Of a stretch of 64,000 bases of DNA, positions 35,116-48,379 are shown in pieces. How positions within the stretch are numbered: the first letter of the stretch is position 1; the number at the start of each line of letters is the position of its first letter. The notes beneath the pieces were generated by a model. It was not told where the DNA came from. It made no database searches and saw only the letters and a program-made list of their open reading frames with translations. The stretch comes from Puffinus mauretanicus. Its lineage: Eukaryota; Chordata; Aves; Procellariiformes; Procellariidae. The DNA lies in assembly GCA_023333565.1 (NCBI GenBank), contig JAJKFH010000714.1, positions 93,483-157,482 of the forward strand, in the 5' to 3' direction. Made by a program: the position numbers and the translations under genes.

Positions 35116-36170
35116 GTTTCCCACAGCGTTCTCCTGGAGAAACTGGCTCATGGCTCGGATGGGTGCACTCTTCGTTGGGTAAAAAACTGGCTGGATGACC
35201 AGTTGCGGTGAATGGAGTTAAATCCAGTCACGAGCGGTGTTGTCCAGGGCTCAGTTTTGGGGCCGGTCTTCTTCAATATCTTTATCAATGATCTGGACGA
35301 GGGGATCGAGCTCAGTAAGTTTGCAGATGACACCAAGTTGGGCGGGAGGGTAGGAAGGCTCTGCAGAGGGACCTGGACAAGCTGGATCAATGGGCTGAGA
35401 ACAACTGTATGAAGTTTAACAAAGCCAAGTGCCGGGTCCTGCCTTGGGTCACAACAACCCCAGGCAACAGGCTTGGGGAAGAGTGGCTGGAAAGCTGCCC
35501 AGAGGAAAAGGACGTGGGGATGTTGGTTGATAACTAGCTGAACATGGGCCAGCAGTGTGCCCAGGTGGCCAAGAAGGCCAATCCTGGCCTGTATCAGAAA
35601 TAGTGTGGCCAGCAGGAGGAGGGAAGTGATCGTGCCCCTGTACTCGGCACTGGTGAGGCCGCACCTCGAATACTGTGTTCAGTTCTGGGCCCCTCACTAC
35701 AAGAAGGACATGGAGGTGCTGGGGTGTGTCCGGAGAAGGGCAACGAAGCTGATGAAGGGCCTGGAGCACAAGTCTTATGAGGAGTGGCTGAGGGAACTGG
35801 GGTTGTTATCGCTCTCTACAACTTATCGCTCTCTACAACTACCTGAAAGGAGGTTGTAGCGAGGTGGGTGTTGGTCTCTCCTCCCAAGTAAGAAGCAGTA
35901 GGGTGAGAGGAAATGGCCTCCCTTGCACCAAGGGAGGTTTAGATTGGATATTAGGAAAAATCTGTTCACCAAAAGGGTTATTAAGCATTGGAAGAGGCTG
36001 CCCAAGGATGTGGTTGAGTCGCCACCTCTGGAGGTATTTAAAAGACGTGTAGACGTGGCACATAGGGACATGGTTTAGTGATGGCCTTGGCAGTGTTAAG
36101 TTTACAGTTGGACTCGATGATCTTAAAGGTCTTTTCCAAACTAAATGATTCTATAATTCTATGATTCTAA
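35116..36170 (+). mobile_element. CR1 LINE, 5'-truncated, defective
   Basis: Begins inside the RT domain (TCCCACAGCGTTCTCCTGG corresponds to DTVSHS-type sequence) and runs to an octamer tail at about 36150-36170. It encodes [17 protein letters not shown] and FADDTKLGG near 35325, then the C-terminal block [19 protein letters not shown]. It carries a TAG at 35535-35537, a 5-nt deletion in the AKKANGIL region, a 17-bp tandem duplication (35806-35839) that replaces about 35 bp of normal CR1, and further internal deletions. It is inactive. Three of its defects or changes are shared with the copy at 5759. Confidence 0.93.
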
Positions 36171-36753
36171 GATAATTCCCAGATAAAATGTAGAGAAATA
36201 TAAATTCCCACTCATTAACAATTCAATGCAACTGAAGAGCAGAGCAACTTTTGAACCTTACCGAGTCCAAACGCTTTCTTGGTCACATATTCAACCCAAG
36301 CATCAGAGCATCTTTGCAGTTGTCCTCCATTTGGTCTACACCCTCCCTGATGTTTAACCCATAACATAATAAAACATGAAAGTACTTAGTTGCTGACTGA
36401 AGCCCTGGTCTTCTAACATATTCTTTTGTGTGCGTAACTGTCTGCATGGTCAGTGAGGCTCAAGGGGGAAAACCTAACATGCAGTATGGGCAGTCACTGA
36501 CAAATCTCTGCATGACCACGGCCATGAAAGGAGCATCAGTGGACAACAAAAGAACAAGTTTGTGTCTAGGGGGTTTGTGTACTTGCAGTGTTTTGGGAAT
36601 CTGACTCAACCATCTTCAAGATATTAATAAGAACTTCACACTTCAATAAGAATGTTAAAAGTAAACTTCTTTTTTTCTGTGATTCTAAACTTCTATGTAC
36701 TTTGCTTTTATGGCTTTCATTTCTGAGCATACATAATAGACAGATAATAACAG
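36171..36753. other. Spacer between two parallel CR1 copies
   Basis: 583 bp of AT-rich unique sequence separating the tail of one CR1 from the truncated head of another. An open frame starting at 36588 runs from here into the second CR1, but only its CR1 part is recognisable. Confidence 0.75.
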
Positions 36754-37910
36754 AGCTACAGATGTCATCTATCTGGACCTCTGAAAGACCTTTGACGGTC
36801 CCCCACAACACCCTTCTCTTTGAACTGGAGAGATATGGATTTGATGGGTGGACTGTCCAGTGGATGAGGAATTGGTTGGATGGTCGCATCCAGAGGGTGG
36901 TGGTCAACAGCTCAATATCCAGATGGAGATCAATGACAAGTGGTGACCCGCAGGGGTCCATACTGGAACCAATACTGTTTAATATCTTCATCAATGACAT
37001 AGACATAGGGATCAAGTGCACCCTCATCAAGTTTGCAGACGACACCAAGCTGAGTGGTTGACACACTTGAGGGACGGGATGCCATCCAGAGGGACCCGGA
37101 CAAGCTTCAGAATTGGGCCTGTGTGAACCTCATGAGGTTCAACAAGACCAAGTGCAGGGTCCTGCACCTGGGTCAGGGCAATCCCCAGTGTGAATACAGG
37201 CTGGGAGATGAAGGGATTGAGAGCAGCCCTGTCGAGAAGGACTTGGGGGTACTGGTGGAGGAAAAGCTGGACATGAGCCAACAATGTGCGCTGGCAGCCC
37301 AGAAGGCCAACCATATCCTGGGCTGCATGAAAACAAGTGTGGCCAGCAGGTCAAAGGAGGTGATTCTGGGCCTCTACTCTGCTCTGGTGAGACCCCACCT
37401 GGAGTACCACATCCAGCCCTGGACCCTCAGCAGAAGAAAGACATGGACCTTTTGGAACGAGTCCAGAGGAGAGCCATGAAAATGATCAGGGGGATGGAAC
37501 GCCTCTACTATGAGGAAAGGCTGAGAGAGTTGGTGTTATTCAGCCTGGAGGAGAGAAGGCTTTGGGAAGACCTTATTGCAGCCTTTCAGTACTTAAAGGG
37601 GGCTTATAAGAAAGACGGGGACAAACTTTTTAGCAGGGTCTGTTGTGACAGGACAAAGGGGAATGGTTTTAAACGAGAAGAGGGTAGATTTAGACTAGAT
37701 ACAAGGAAGAAATTTTTTACAATGAGGGTGGTGAAACACTGGCCCAGGTTGCCCAGAGAGGTGGTAGATGCCCCATCTCCAGAAACATTCAAGGTCAGGT
37801 TGGAGGCTCTGAGCAACCTGATCTAGTTGAAGATGTTCCCACCCATGGCAGGGTGGTTGACTAGATGAGCTTTAAAGGTCCCCTCCAATCCAATGTTCTA
37901 TGATTCTATA
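36754..37910 (+). mobile_element. CR1 LINE of a different, older subfamily
   Basis: Starts at the RT palm region (GATGTCATCTATCTGGAC, where YLDFSKAF is normally encoded but a TGA interrupts). It runs through [31 protein letters not shown] and FADDTKLSG to the C-terminal block [13 protein letters not shown] and WPRLPREVVDAPSPE, then an octamer-like tail near 37895. Wording such as GYDGWTVQW-type and [15 protein letters not shown] differs from the other RT copies, showing a separate subfamily. Several frameshifts and stops split the frame (breaks near 37060 and 37440). It sits 583 bp downstream of, and parallel to, the preceding CR1. Confidence 0.92.
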
Positions 37911-40900
37911 AAATCTATAAAAAAGACATACACTTTTCAGCACCCTCAGTTCTCAGATAACACACTGTGAAAGCTGGAAAGGTTTTTAAAATTTGTAACT
38001 TATAAGCAACCCACATACAAGAAAAATATTGTTTCCATACATGAAGTTAAATGAAGCTTAAAGTTGTATAATAAAGAAGTATAATATTGTTTCTACCTTT
38101 AGAGCCAAAATTGCTAATCTTTTAGTTCATTATTACCTCTATATACAGTATTTGGTAACCATAAGCATTATGCCAGTATTTTATGTATAAATTTTATTGA
38201 CTTGCTTTCCTACCAACTCATTAAACTGTTGGGGTTTTTTTTGAGAAGAAACACACTGTCTGAAAAACAAGCTCACTACTTGCTTTAAATTTTTCTTCTC
38301 ATATGATCAGCTTCTTGGATGTCAACTATTCTACTTGTAGAGCAATACACAAGATAGCAGTTTTCAGCTCAAGGAAGTAAATGAGCAAACAGTTTGATTG
38401 CAGGTGTGTTACCATACTCAGCAGAGCATTAGATAAAGATCTTGTCTTATGAAGTTAAAACAAGCGTATTTACTGCATTAGGAATACATTCTGTCCTCTC
38501 ATCTCAGATCAAGAGATTTTTAAAAATATGAGATTTTAAAAGAGAAACTTTTAAAGTTTGTTGGGTTTGTTTGGGTTTTTTTTATTTGCCTTTTGAAACT
38601 CATAGGTCTTGTTTCTAAGCTTTTCTCAAAAAACATGTAAGCTAGAAACTGTTGTTAAATGAAAGCAGAGTCTCATGTTCACAGGATTGCAGGAGCAGGC
38701 ACTTTCCTTTACAGGATACTAAATATTCTAAGAAGGGTGATTTCAGCCTTCTTTTGCCTCCTTTATTTCAATCCCACTACAATGAGTCCAGCTTTCCCTT
38801 GCTATGTTTTCTGCAGTGCTGCCACCTGAGTACACCGACTGAGTCTAGCCAAGTGTTACACATACAGCTGAGCAGGATACAGTCATGGGCTAGCCACAGA
38901 TTACTGCCAAACAGCGTATAATAACCACATTTTACTGCCTTCCTCTGAAACAGAGGTGCTAATTTGTCTCTCTCTACCCTGCCACTAGTCCTCATAATAT
39001 GTGCAAGAACTTAATGGTATTTGCGACACCACCCACTCTCTCAAACTTTGTTGAAACCTGTCCATAAGTCCAGAAGTCACAGGGAGGAGGAAGGAGGGAA
39101 GCCGACAGACAGTCAGACAGTGTGATCACACCAGTCCCACTCCCTTCAAAACCCAGCTGGAATCACAGCTCAAATTCCACGAGTCTCTGCAATTCGCTGT
39201 AACACAGAAGGGAATTCGTAACATGCAATGGTAATTTCGGTTGCCTGGCTGAGCGGCAGACCAGTTTACGTGGCCATGTAACAACGGCTTGCTCTTGCAC
39301 ATGCCTTGGTCAGGTGGATTACAGCAGAGGGACCAGCTGGGGACAGAAGGTGCCATTTGATTTCTTACCCATGACCATATGGTCTGTTGGTTTGCTTGTA
39401 TTGTACTTGAGGAAGCACTTAGTAAAATAATTACCTGGCAAAAAAAAATCAGTATAACTGTGATCAATAATTGGGCTGCAGTAAAAATAGATAAGTGCTA
39501 CAGGCAGAGAGTTGTGAGCCCATACACAAGTTAGGGGAGTACAGTATTAATCTGTCATTTAAACCAATCCTGTGAAAGAAAAAATTCAAGCAGAGCTGAT
39601 ATTCTGCTTTGGGAAATCAGGAACCTGCAAGATTTCTCTGTAGTGATTGATAAGGAGAGCATCTGAATGTGTATTTACATGTCATATAAACCCTCTGTCT
39701 TAGAGAAAACACTCAGCAGAAATCTTTTGGCAGACTTTATTCATGCAAGTTGCTGACTGCAGTGAAAGGGTGAGTGGCACAGGGCATCGTCTCTATAGTA
39801 ACACCATCACCAGAGGCTTGTGAACTGTGTTTCCAAGGGCAGAGCTGCACGAGACAAGTGGAGCTATCACAGCTCTCCTCTCCCCAGCTTTGGCCCTGCC
39901 CTGAATAGCTACACTGCCTCTTGCTTCCCTGGCAACTTAGAAGAAAGGTAGCCTGTGACTATACTGCTGCCAGCCCAACGTGGCTTCTCCTTCTTGTTAT
40001 CAAAACGTTCAGCACAGTGTGTAACACTGGAGAGCACAGACAAACACAGCAAACCCCTTGCTTTAAGTTTTAATTTGCTATTGTAAGCCCAAGGGAAAGT
40101 GCCATCCATGAAGTTGCCCATAAAGCATAAACGGGGAACGGAGTGGAAAAAAAAAAGATAAGTGAAGATTTTCCCACTGTGGCATGATGGGCTCAAAAAC
40201 TGGTTTAAAACCAGAGCTCTGCAGGTGGCTGCAGAAGACAAGCGCAGTCTGTACCACCAGGCTCTGAAGAAATTTCCAGTTTGATTGCTCAGAAGCAAGT
40301 TGCCCTGTAAGGTGCTATACCATCAGCAACTGCTGCCAAATGTGCTCTTTCTCTGGAAGTTTCAGGCTTTTAGCTATAGGACCCCATCCAACTGGAGGCT
40401 CAGCAGTGATGATAAAGCAGCTTACAATCAGCTAAGCTAGATGGAGAGTAGTCTCTTTGATGCAGGCAAGGAAGGTTGCTTGTCTCAAACAACAGCACTT
40501 AAGATTTCCTTTGTGTTGTTTGCTTTCTTGCATTTTATCTGGAACAGTGAAACGGGACACCTTGAGGCTTCTCACGCATACCTTGCTATGAAAATAGGTT
40601 AGTATTGCATTCCAGCATCAGTCTCGTACAAGACAAGGGGCTATATATTACAATTTTTTCATCCTTTGCCTCCTAAAAACATGTCAATATTTTCACCTAT
40701 TTCTGCTGTGGTGCTTTCAGTCCTCATTCTTCATCAGTCCTAACTCCTATCTGAAGGCAATGCTGGAGGATGGCTGAACTCCCTCGCACAGCACAGGGAG
40801 TTTGCCAGAACAGATTGCAAGGAGAGTGATGCAGCACAACTCAGCTCCCTCCTTCTCTCCTCAAGATAGAAACCGTGCTTTGGAAAAAACAAGCCTCCCC

Positions 40901-43100
40901 ACTAGGCATGCTCAGAAGCCACCCACCATCTGCTGATTATCATCAGCATCCATTTATGGCCTGAAAGGTGAAAAAAGAAGTCAAGCTTCAGCCTTTTTCT
41001 GAGGTACAATAGAGTGAATCACTGTTTTTGTAGTCTTGAAAAATATAAATAGTTGATGAACTACAGATTACCATTGTCTCCCAGCCCCTTTTCCTGCACT
41101 ATATTTATCATCCAGGGACCAGCCTAAAATCCATCTCCATACAAAGATCACATATCCACCCCTGTGAAATGAACTCTTAAGGTAAATGCATTTCGGTGAA
41201 TCCTGGACGATAATTAAATTCCCAGTATCCTATACTTTGAATGAAAAAAAGAGTTTGCCATTACTTACATACTTTCTGCTGCAAGAGCCAATTTCTTAAG
41301 CCCTTTCTCTTGGATTTTTCAAATGTCATGATTTTCAGTGCTGTTAGTTTAATTCACCGTCAGTAAAAAAAAAGTGGTACAACAGTGGTAAATTTTATCA
41401 CCTACACCAGAGTGTTGAAAGGATCTGAGATTGGACAAGTAGCCCACAGGTTACTCCTGAACATAGCAGAGTGTCAAGCTGACAAAATAGAGGTAAGGGT
41501 AACTTTAATGGTAAGGTCACCAGTGTGAGAAGAAATACCACATTCAGAGCAATGTAGAAATCTTAAAAGCCAACTAATTAGCTGAAATTTTGAGGAAAGA
41601 CTACCAATTACCAAATTAAAATAAACTTTACAATTCTTTCTTTTTCCTTCTAATTTTTTAATTCAGTGTAGTTTTCTAAAGCAGAACTTGGTCAAAGTGC
41701 TTTTTGAGAAGGTTTACTCAGGGAGCTTATAGCTCCCTTGTAGTCACTAGCAGACAGGAGTATTGTCTGTTTATTTCAATACATGAGAAAAATCAAAGCA
41801 ATCCTGACATCAGGGTAAAAAGAGGCTCGTCTGGTAATTCAAACTATGTGGGTTTTGGCAAAGAACATTCACAGAGCCTGATAATAAAGTTTGTTCCTTT
41901 TTTGCTCTATAGCTAGAACAATTCTCATTGTTTATTGCACTACTACTCTGAAAAGAGTTTACTCTCTAATTTTCAACAGTCCCCAGTTGCGTTAGAAATT
42001 CCAGCCCAACACTGTTATGTTATTCCATGAAATCTGGTATTATCATCTTCATAGCTCACACATGATTTTAGTCTGAATGGCTTTATTTAGATTATTGCAG
42101 CTAGCACAGAAAGAATCATTGTAACATCTCCTTGACAAAGCATACAGCCTGTACAATGCACACAACAATATCATTGCTCTTGGACTACCTCACATGCAAC
42201 AGTCCCAAGACGGGACATGAACCTCACTCTATACCTAAGGAGGCACTGCACAGCTTTGACATTGCGTGGCTTCATATGCTACTAAGCAGCAATAAAGAAG
42301 CTGCTTTCGTGAAGTCGTGAATTACATGCAATGCCCAACAGGCTAAAAAGTCTCAAATCTATGTACACCCAAAATAAATAAGCACATAAAACCCCCAAAC
42401 CCTTCACTTAGGAATATCCTATCTGTTTGGGGCCAAACATCTGTCTTTGGTAATGCTCCTGTAGCCTCTTGAATTTAATGAATAATCAAATTCTGCCAAA
42501 ATGAATGGAAGAATGAGAACAGGCACAAAGTAAAAGCTATACAGCCTCCTTTTTGGTATTGTCATGGACACTTTCATCCCTGAAAAAGAATGAATAATAT
42601 CTTTAGCTCTGATCCTTCATCCTGGATTGTTTCAGTTACTCGGTCCTATTTTTTTCCTAATCAGAGCACAGCAACCACTTTGATGAATCAACTTTTGGCT
42701 AAGAATCAACTTTAACCAAATAACAACTTTGAGTTTCTGAAACAGTTCTTGCAGGCTTGGGTAAGTATAACCATAGATGAGGACCAGAGCTATCCCCAGA
42801 TCCATTAGTGAAAATAAGAGCAATGCCATAGTGATCAACGGAATTATTTTGATTCAGATGAAAATAGTTTGGCAGGGACATTGCAAAGGCACATTAACTG
42901 AAATGTTTTTTTATGAGATAAATGACCAGAATGGTTTCTATATTATTTTAAATGCATGTTTGTTCGCTTTTCCAGTGTGATATCCAGTGTATATCTTTAT
43001 AATCACTTGCCCAAGCACAGGTTTTGGTAATCAGGACACATGATATCCAGAATATTCAGTAGTCTACCTTTCACTGCTGGCACCTGAAACCGGAAAATAC
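37911..43100. other. Intergenic, 5.2 kb; no gene seen
   Basis: AT-rich unique sequence. Open frames of 113 codons (39126-39467 -) and 129 codons (39909-40298 -) lie in a slightly GC-richer patch at 39.1-40.3 kb but show no family motif, signal peptide or splice-linked neighbour. No transposon recognised. Confidence 0.6.
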
Positions 43101-44879
43101 ATAGAATCATAGAATCATTTAGGTTGGAAAAGACCTTTAAGATCATCGAGTCCATCCATAAACCTAACACTGCCAAGGCCTCCACTAAACCATGTCCCTA
43201 CGTGCCACATCTATACCTCTTTTAAATACCTCCAGGGATGCTGACTCAACCACTTCCCTGGGCAGCCTCTTCTAATGCTTAATAACCCTTTTGGTGAATA
43301 GATTTTTCCCGATATCCAATCTAAACCTCCCCTGGCGCAACTTGAGGTCATTTCCTCTTGTCTGATCACTTGTTACTTGAGAGAAGAGAATGACACCCCC
43401 CTCGCTACAACCTCCTTTCAGGTAGTTGTAGAGAGTGATAAGGTCTCCCCTGAGCCTCCTCTTCTCCAGGCTAAATAGCCCCAGTTCCCTCAACCGCTCC
43501 TCATAAGACTTGTGCTCCAGGCCCTTCACCAGCTTCGTTGCCCTCCTCTGGACACGCTCCAGCACCTCCATGTCCTTCCTGTAGTGAAGGGCCCAGGACT
43601 GAACACAGTAGTCAAGGTGCGGCCTCGCCAGTGCCGAGTACAGGGGCACGATCACTTCCCTCCTCCTGCTGGCCACACTATTTCTGATACAGGCCAGGAT
43701 GCCGTTGGCCTTCTTGGCCACCTGGGCACACTGCCGGCTCATGTTCAGCCGGCTGTCAACCAGCACCCCTAGATCTTTTTCTGCTGGGCAGCTTTCCAGC
43801 CACTCTTCCCCAAGCCTGTAGCGTTGCATGGGGTTGTTGTGGCCAAAGTGCAGGACCCGGCACTTGGCCTTGTTGAACCTCATACAGTTGGCCTCGGCCC
43901 ATTGATCCAGCCTGTCCGGATCCCTCTGTAGAACCTTCTACCCTCGAGCAGATCAACACGCCCGCCCAGCTTGGTGTCGTCTGCAAACTTACTGAGGGAG
44001 CACTCGATCCCCTCATCCAGATCATTGATATGGAAGAGAACTAGCCCCAATACTGAGCCCTGGGGAATACCACTTGTGACTGGCCGCCAACTGGATTTAA
44101 CTTCATTCACAACACTTGGGGCCCGGCCGTCCAGCCAGTTTTTTACCCAGCGAAGAGTGCACCCATCCAAGTCATGAGCAGCCAGTTTCTCCAGCAGAAT
44201 GCTGTGGGAAGCAGTGTCAAAGACTTTACTAAAGTCTAGGTAGACAACATCCACAGCCTTTCCCTCATCCACTAAATGGGTCACCTTGTCATAGAAGATC
44301 AGGTTAGTCAAGCAGGACCTGCCTTTTACAAACCCATACTGACTGGGCCTGATCGCTTGGTTGTCCTGTACGTGCCGCATGATGGCTCCCAAGATGATCT
44401 GCTCCATAACCTTCCCTGGCACCAAGGTCAGACTGACAGGCCTGTGGTTCCCACGGATCCTCTTTCCAGTCTTTCTTGTAGATGGGCATGACATTTGCTA
44501 AGCTCCAGTCAACTGGGACCTCCCTGGTTAGCCAGGACTGCTGATAAATGATGGCTTGATGAGCACTTCCGCCAGCTCCCTCAGTACCCTTGGGTGGATC
44601 CCATCTGGCCCCATAGACTTGTGTGTGTCAAAGTGGTGTAGCAGGCCACTAACCATTTCCCCTTGGATCATGGGGGCTTCATTCTGCTCCCCATCCCTGT
44701 CTTCCAGCTCAGGGGGTTGGGTAGCCGAACAACTGGTCTTACTATTAAAGACTGAGGCAAAGAAGGCATTAAGTACCTCAGCCTTTTCCTCACCCTTCGT
44801 CACTATGTTTCCCCTTGCATCCAATAAAGGATGGAGATTCTCCTTCACCCTCCTTTTGTTGCTAATGTATTTATAGAGT
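43101..44879 (-). mobile_element. CR1 LINE, longest copy in the window
   Basis: Reverse-orientation CR1 of about 1.78 kb. On minus it begins at the endonuclease-RT linker (YKYISNKRRVKENLHPLLD), continues with KAEVLNAFFASVFNSKTS and [17 protein letters not shown], then [24 protein letters not shown] and FADDTKLGG. The C-terminal block runs [18 protein letters not shown] to [17 protein letters not shown]. The tail ends in octamer repeats at 43101-43120. Defects are a frame change near 44500, another near 43880, a small deletion in [10 protein letters not shown], and a TAG replacing the conserved Trp after RVIKH at 43272. It looks the least decayed of the complete-3'-end copies but cannot be active because its 5' half is missing. 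Confidence 0.95.
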
Positions 44880-47800
44880 AGAATATAGAATTTATATTAC
44901 AGTAGCAATATAAATATAGAAGAAATGTTCCATTCCTTCTTCTGCAACGACTCCATTTACCAAACAAGAGTCATATGCCATGGGTATCATTTTGCCTTCA
45001 CTTAAACCCATCATATTCATTATTCCCTCTCTTCCACTGAAACAAAAAAATAATGGGATATGCTGGTGATGGCTGAGCTAAAATATGGATTAAGGCTGTC
45101 TGCATGTTTGATATGTGTGTACAACAGCATTTACTGTTTGAAAAAAATAAAGTGACATAAAGTTTACTCTGTATAAGTATAGGCTTTTAACACAAAACAA
45201 TGGTCTAAGATTCCATAAGATGTTTTTTGACAGATCCCCTTTAATTTGTAAACTGGCTAACGCTGGAGCTGTTGGACGGATGTCACCAGTATAACTCTGA
45301 AAATGAGTATCCAGACCATTTTGATGTTTTCCTCAATCAGTTTAATGATATCCCAGGAGGCTGGTGATGGGATTTCTTAGGGTTGTGGCATGTCACTCTT
45401 TGCAATTTTGATTCTTATACCCTTCAGTAATGAGCTTATGATCTAAGGTCCTGGAAAGGAACAATTCCATACTCCTGCCTTTACAGGTCCCTTTTTTTTC
45501 TTTCCTTTTAAGATAGAATCACGGCCTTTGCATTGTCATTTTACTTGCATTTTTGCATGTCATTTAGCACTTTCTTGCGCACGTGTACTGGAATTGGTGT
45601 ATGTGGTGCTTGTCAATTCACAAAACAAGTAGCTCACAGATGTGGTGAAGGCTCATTATTTGTTCATTTTTAATGATAACTTTGAACCGTGATGAGACCT
45701 TATTATTTGTGCTTTTCCCTTATTTCTTTAATCATTACCTTACGGACTTTACTTTCCTTCATTCAAAAGTAGCCCATTAACACAGACTCTTCAATGGTAT
45801 GACTCCTTATTCAGTACCAATGTAGCTAAGTCTTTCACCTGATTTGCCAAAACCCAGACATCTTCATTTCACTGGGGTTCACATTCCTGCCTCAGCTGGC
45901 AATGCTGGGAACGCATTAACAAAAAAAGTTAGATGCATACAGAGACCTTCCTATAAATAAGAGATATCCTTTGGCTGTCAAAATGGAAAATCATATCGTG
46001 TTTTACTGATAGATGGTGTTTTCATATTTAATGCATGGGGGATAAAGAATTAAGGGGTTTTTAATGGTACAACTAGCAAAAGGAAAAAAAATACAAAGGA
46101 GGGGTGCTTTCTTTCAAAGCACAGACACATATGCTTCATATCACAGTAGTGACACACTGATTCACAGCAACTACAGCTTCTGTGCCATCCTTCTGGATTA
46201 AAGTAATAGAAAATAAATGAAATGTTCGGGTTCTGAAATATTGGCCAGATCTTTTAATTTATTCATTTGTGTACAAAAAACTTGCTTTGCAGCGGGTGCA
46301 GGAGGAGGCTGGCGGGCATTTGGATGCACCAGAATGAAACACCAGGAGCAGAATTACAGAGCAGTCTTTCTTCTGTCAGAAAAAACATTGCCACTGTCTT
46401 ATTGTCCAGAGCCAATCGCATCAGTGTGAGACTGGGCACTGTTTTCAAAAGACATTGCACTGATCTATACTAATTTATTAATCCCATCCATTGAGCAGGC
46501 ATTATTTAATTGTGCACACGGATGAAGTTTATTAGCAGTTGGGTCAGAAAATTCATGGAGGAATCAAGATGAGGCTGGATTTGATCCTAATATTTAGACC
46601 ACTTGTCAAACTCTTATTCATGAAGTAAGAAACAATGCAGAATTTCCACTTTGTGATGCTCTTCTAAGACTACATTGAGCTGCCAGAAGTGGTTCAGCGA
46701 AGTTTAGGATACGGGGCACAGAAAACCCATCTGCCAGGATTTTTGAAAAGGGGGATTGGAGGGCTCTGAAGTGAGTTAGGGATTTCTGAAGAGCTGACTG
46801 ATCCCTGCTCTTCAGAATTTAAGGGCTTTAGACAAGAATGGCCTTTTGAACCATCAGGCAAGATAACATGCATTTAGCTGACTTCTTCTTTGATAAGGAG
46901 CCTTTTCTACTCAATGCCATCTCATCTTCATGCATACCTTTCCCCAAAAAAAACCCCAACACTTTGAAGGTAGCCCTACAGCAAGCAACCAGCTTTTGCT
47001 CTCATGCTAATTGCATCACCCATAGCAGGCAGGGCCAATGAACCAATGAGGTACTGCTGCGTGTACACGACATCGCACTTGTGCAAAACCTGGCCCCAAG
47101 GCCATAGGATTAACTAGGATGCCCCTGCTACTCTTAAGGTTAAGGAATATTTTAGGAGCATGCAACCAACAATTAATAGGTAACAGCTGGTAAATAAATG
47201 AGCGGACTGCACTGTCAGATTCTCATTGCCATGTGTTGACATCAAGGCCAGTAGAGTTATTCTGGATTCATACTGGTAGAAATGAGATCAGCATCATGCC
47301 TGCTGTATGTGAAGCTACAGTAAATATATAATAGGATAACATATTAAAATGAAACATGTGCCAGCCTTTTATATACAGTTTAATTAACTTCAAAGTGGCT
47401 TTTATAGCACGGAAACCATCTCATTTACAAAAAAAAAAAAATCAGAAGCAAGCTCATTTGCCTAGATCTTGTGTGTAGTATACTAACATACAATAGTTGC
47501 CGTGTGGTTCTAAAGATAAGAAAAATAGCAGTCCTATATGATTTTTTTTTCCCACTGCACATTGATCTTCTGTATTAGACACATTTCGTCCTGCAGCCTT
47601 CCAAGGATATCCCTTTTCCTCACCCTCTGAGTGGCTATGTGTCTGAAGTCAGGCATGTCCTTTGTTCTACAGGATGAGGAGGGAGAGGTATGGAAGCATG
47701 CTCTGTATTACCACACACCCATGCACACTGGCCCTGCACATATCCAGAAGCAGGGGAGACCCCAGTGGCCGCACAGCCCCCTGCCCATCCCCCTTGCATT

Positions 47801-48363
47801 CATCCTGCAGCTGTAGCCAGGCTGGACAATAGCCTTTCTTCCCCCACATGATCCCTGCTGAAGCTCCACCAGTGGCAACAATAAAGTATCGGGCATGAGT
47901 ATCAAGTGATGCCTGATGCCTGGTATATTGTGGGCTCCTGGGGGGCCAGCGGGAGTTTGGAAGTCTGAGTAACACCTCCAGATAGTGCTTTCCTGGGGTT
48001 TTCTGGGACACGAGGCTGGACCCTGCCCAGCTCCCAGTCTAGTGTGTATGTGTGCGAGGGTGCTGCTCACCCCATGTCCTGGGAAAGCTCAGATGCAGCA
48101 GAGAATCTATCCCCAAAAACACAGTAAAGGGGCTGGGAATAAAAATTCCCAGTGAAGTTCAGCCTACTTTCGTAGCCTGAAGTCATAAACCTCTTAATTC
48201 CCCAGTCTTCAAGAAAGCCTCCCAGGATAAAGAAGATACAATTTCCTAATGCAAGAAACAAGCACATCATGCTATATAGAGCAAAGACACACTTACACAG
48301 AGGTCACAAGCCCTTACCTACTCCACCTGTCTAGAAGTATATGTTTTCCTTGGAAAATCTTTC

Positions 48364-48379
48364 TTTTTTTTTTTTTTTT
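48364..48379. repeat. T16 homopolymer
   Basis: Sixteen consecutive T, followed after a G by more T-rich sequence. No repeat element could be recognised upstream that would make it a retroelement tail. Confidence 0.85.

Noticed and set aside
36588..36753. N-terminal part of a 157-codon frame leading into the CR1
   Set aside because: Only the part from about 36760 is CR1-like. The upstream part is unique DNA that happens to be open.
47667..48070. Overlapping 114- and 120-codon minus frames in a GC-richer patch, and a possible LTR there because of AATAAAG
   Set aside because: Two competing frames with no motif. I could not find TG...CA ends, a target duplication or similarity to the LTRs in the intron.
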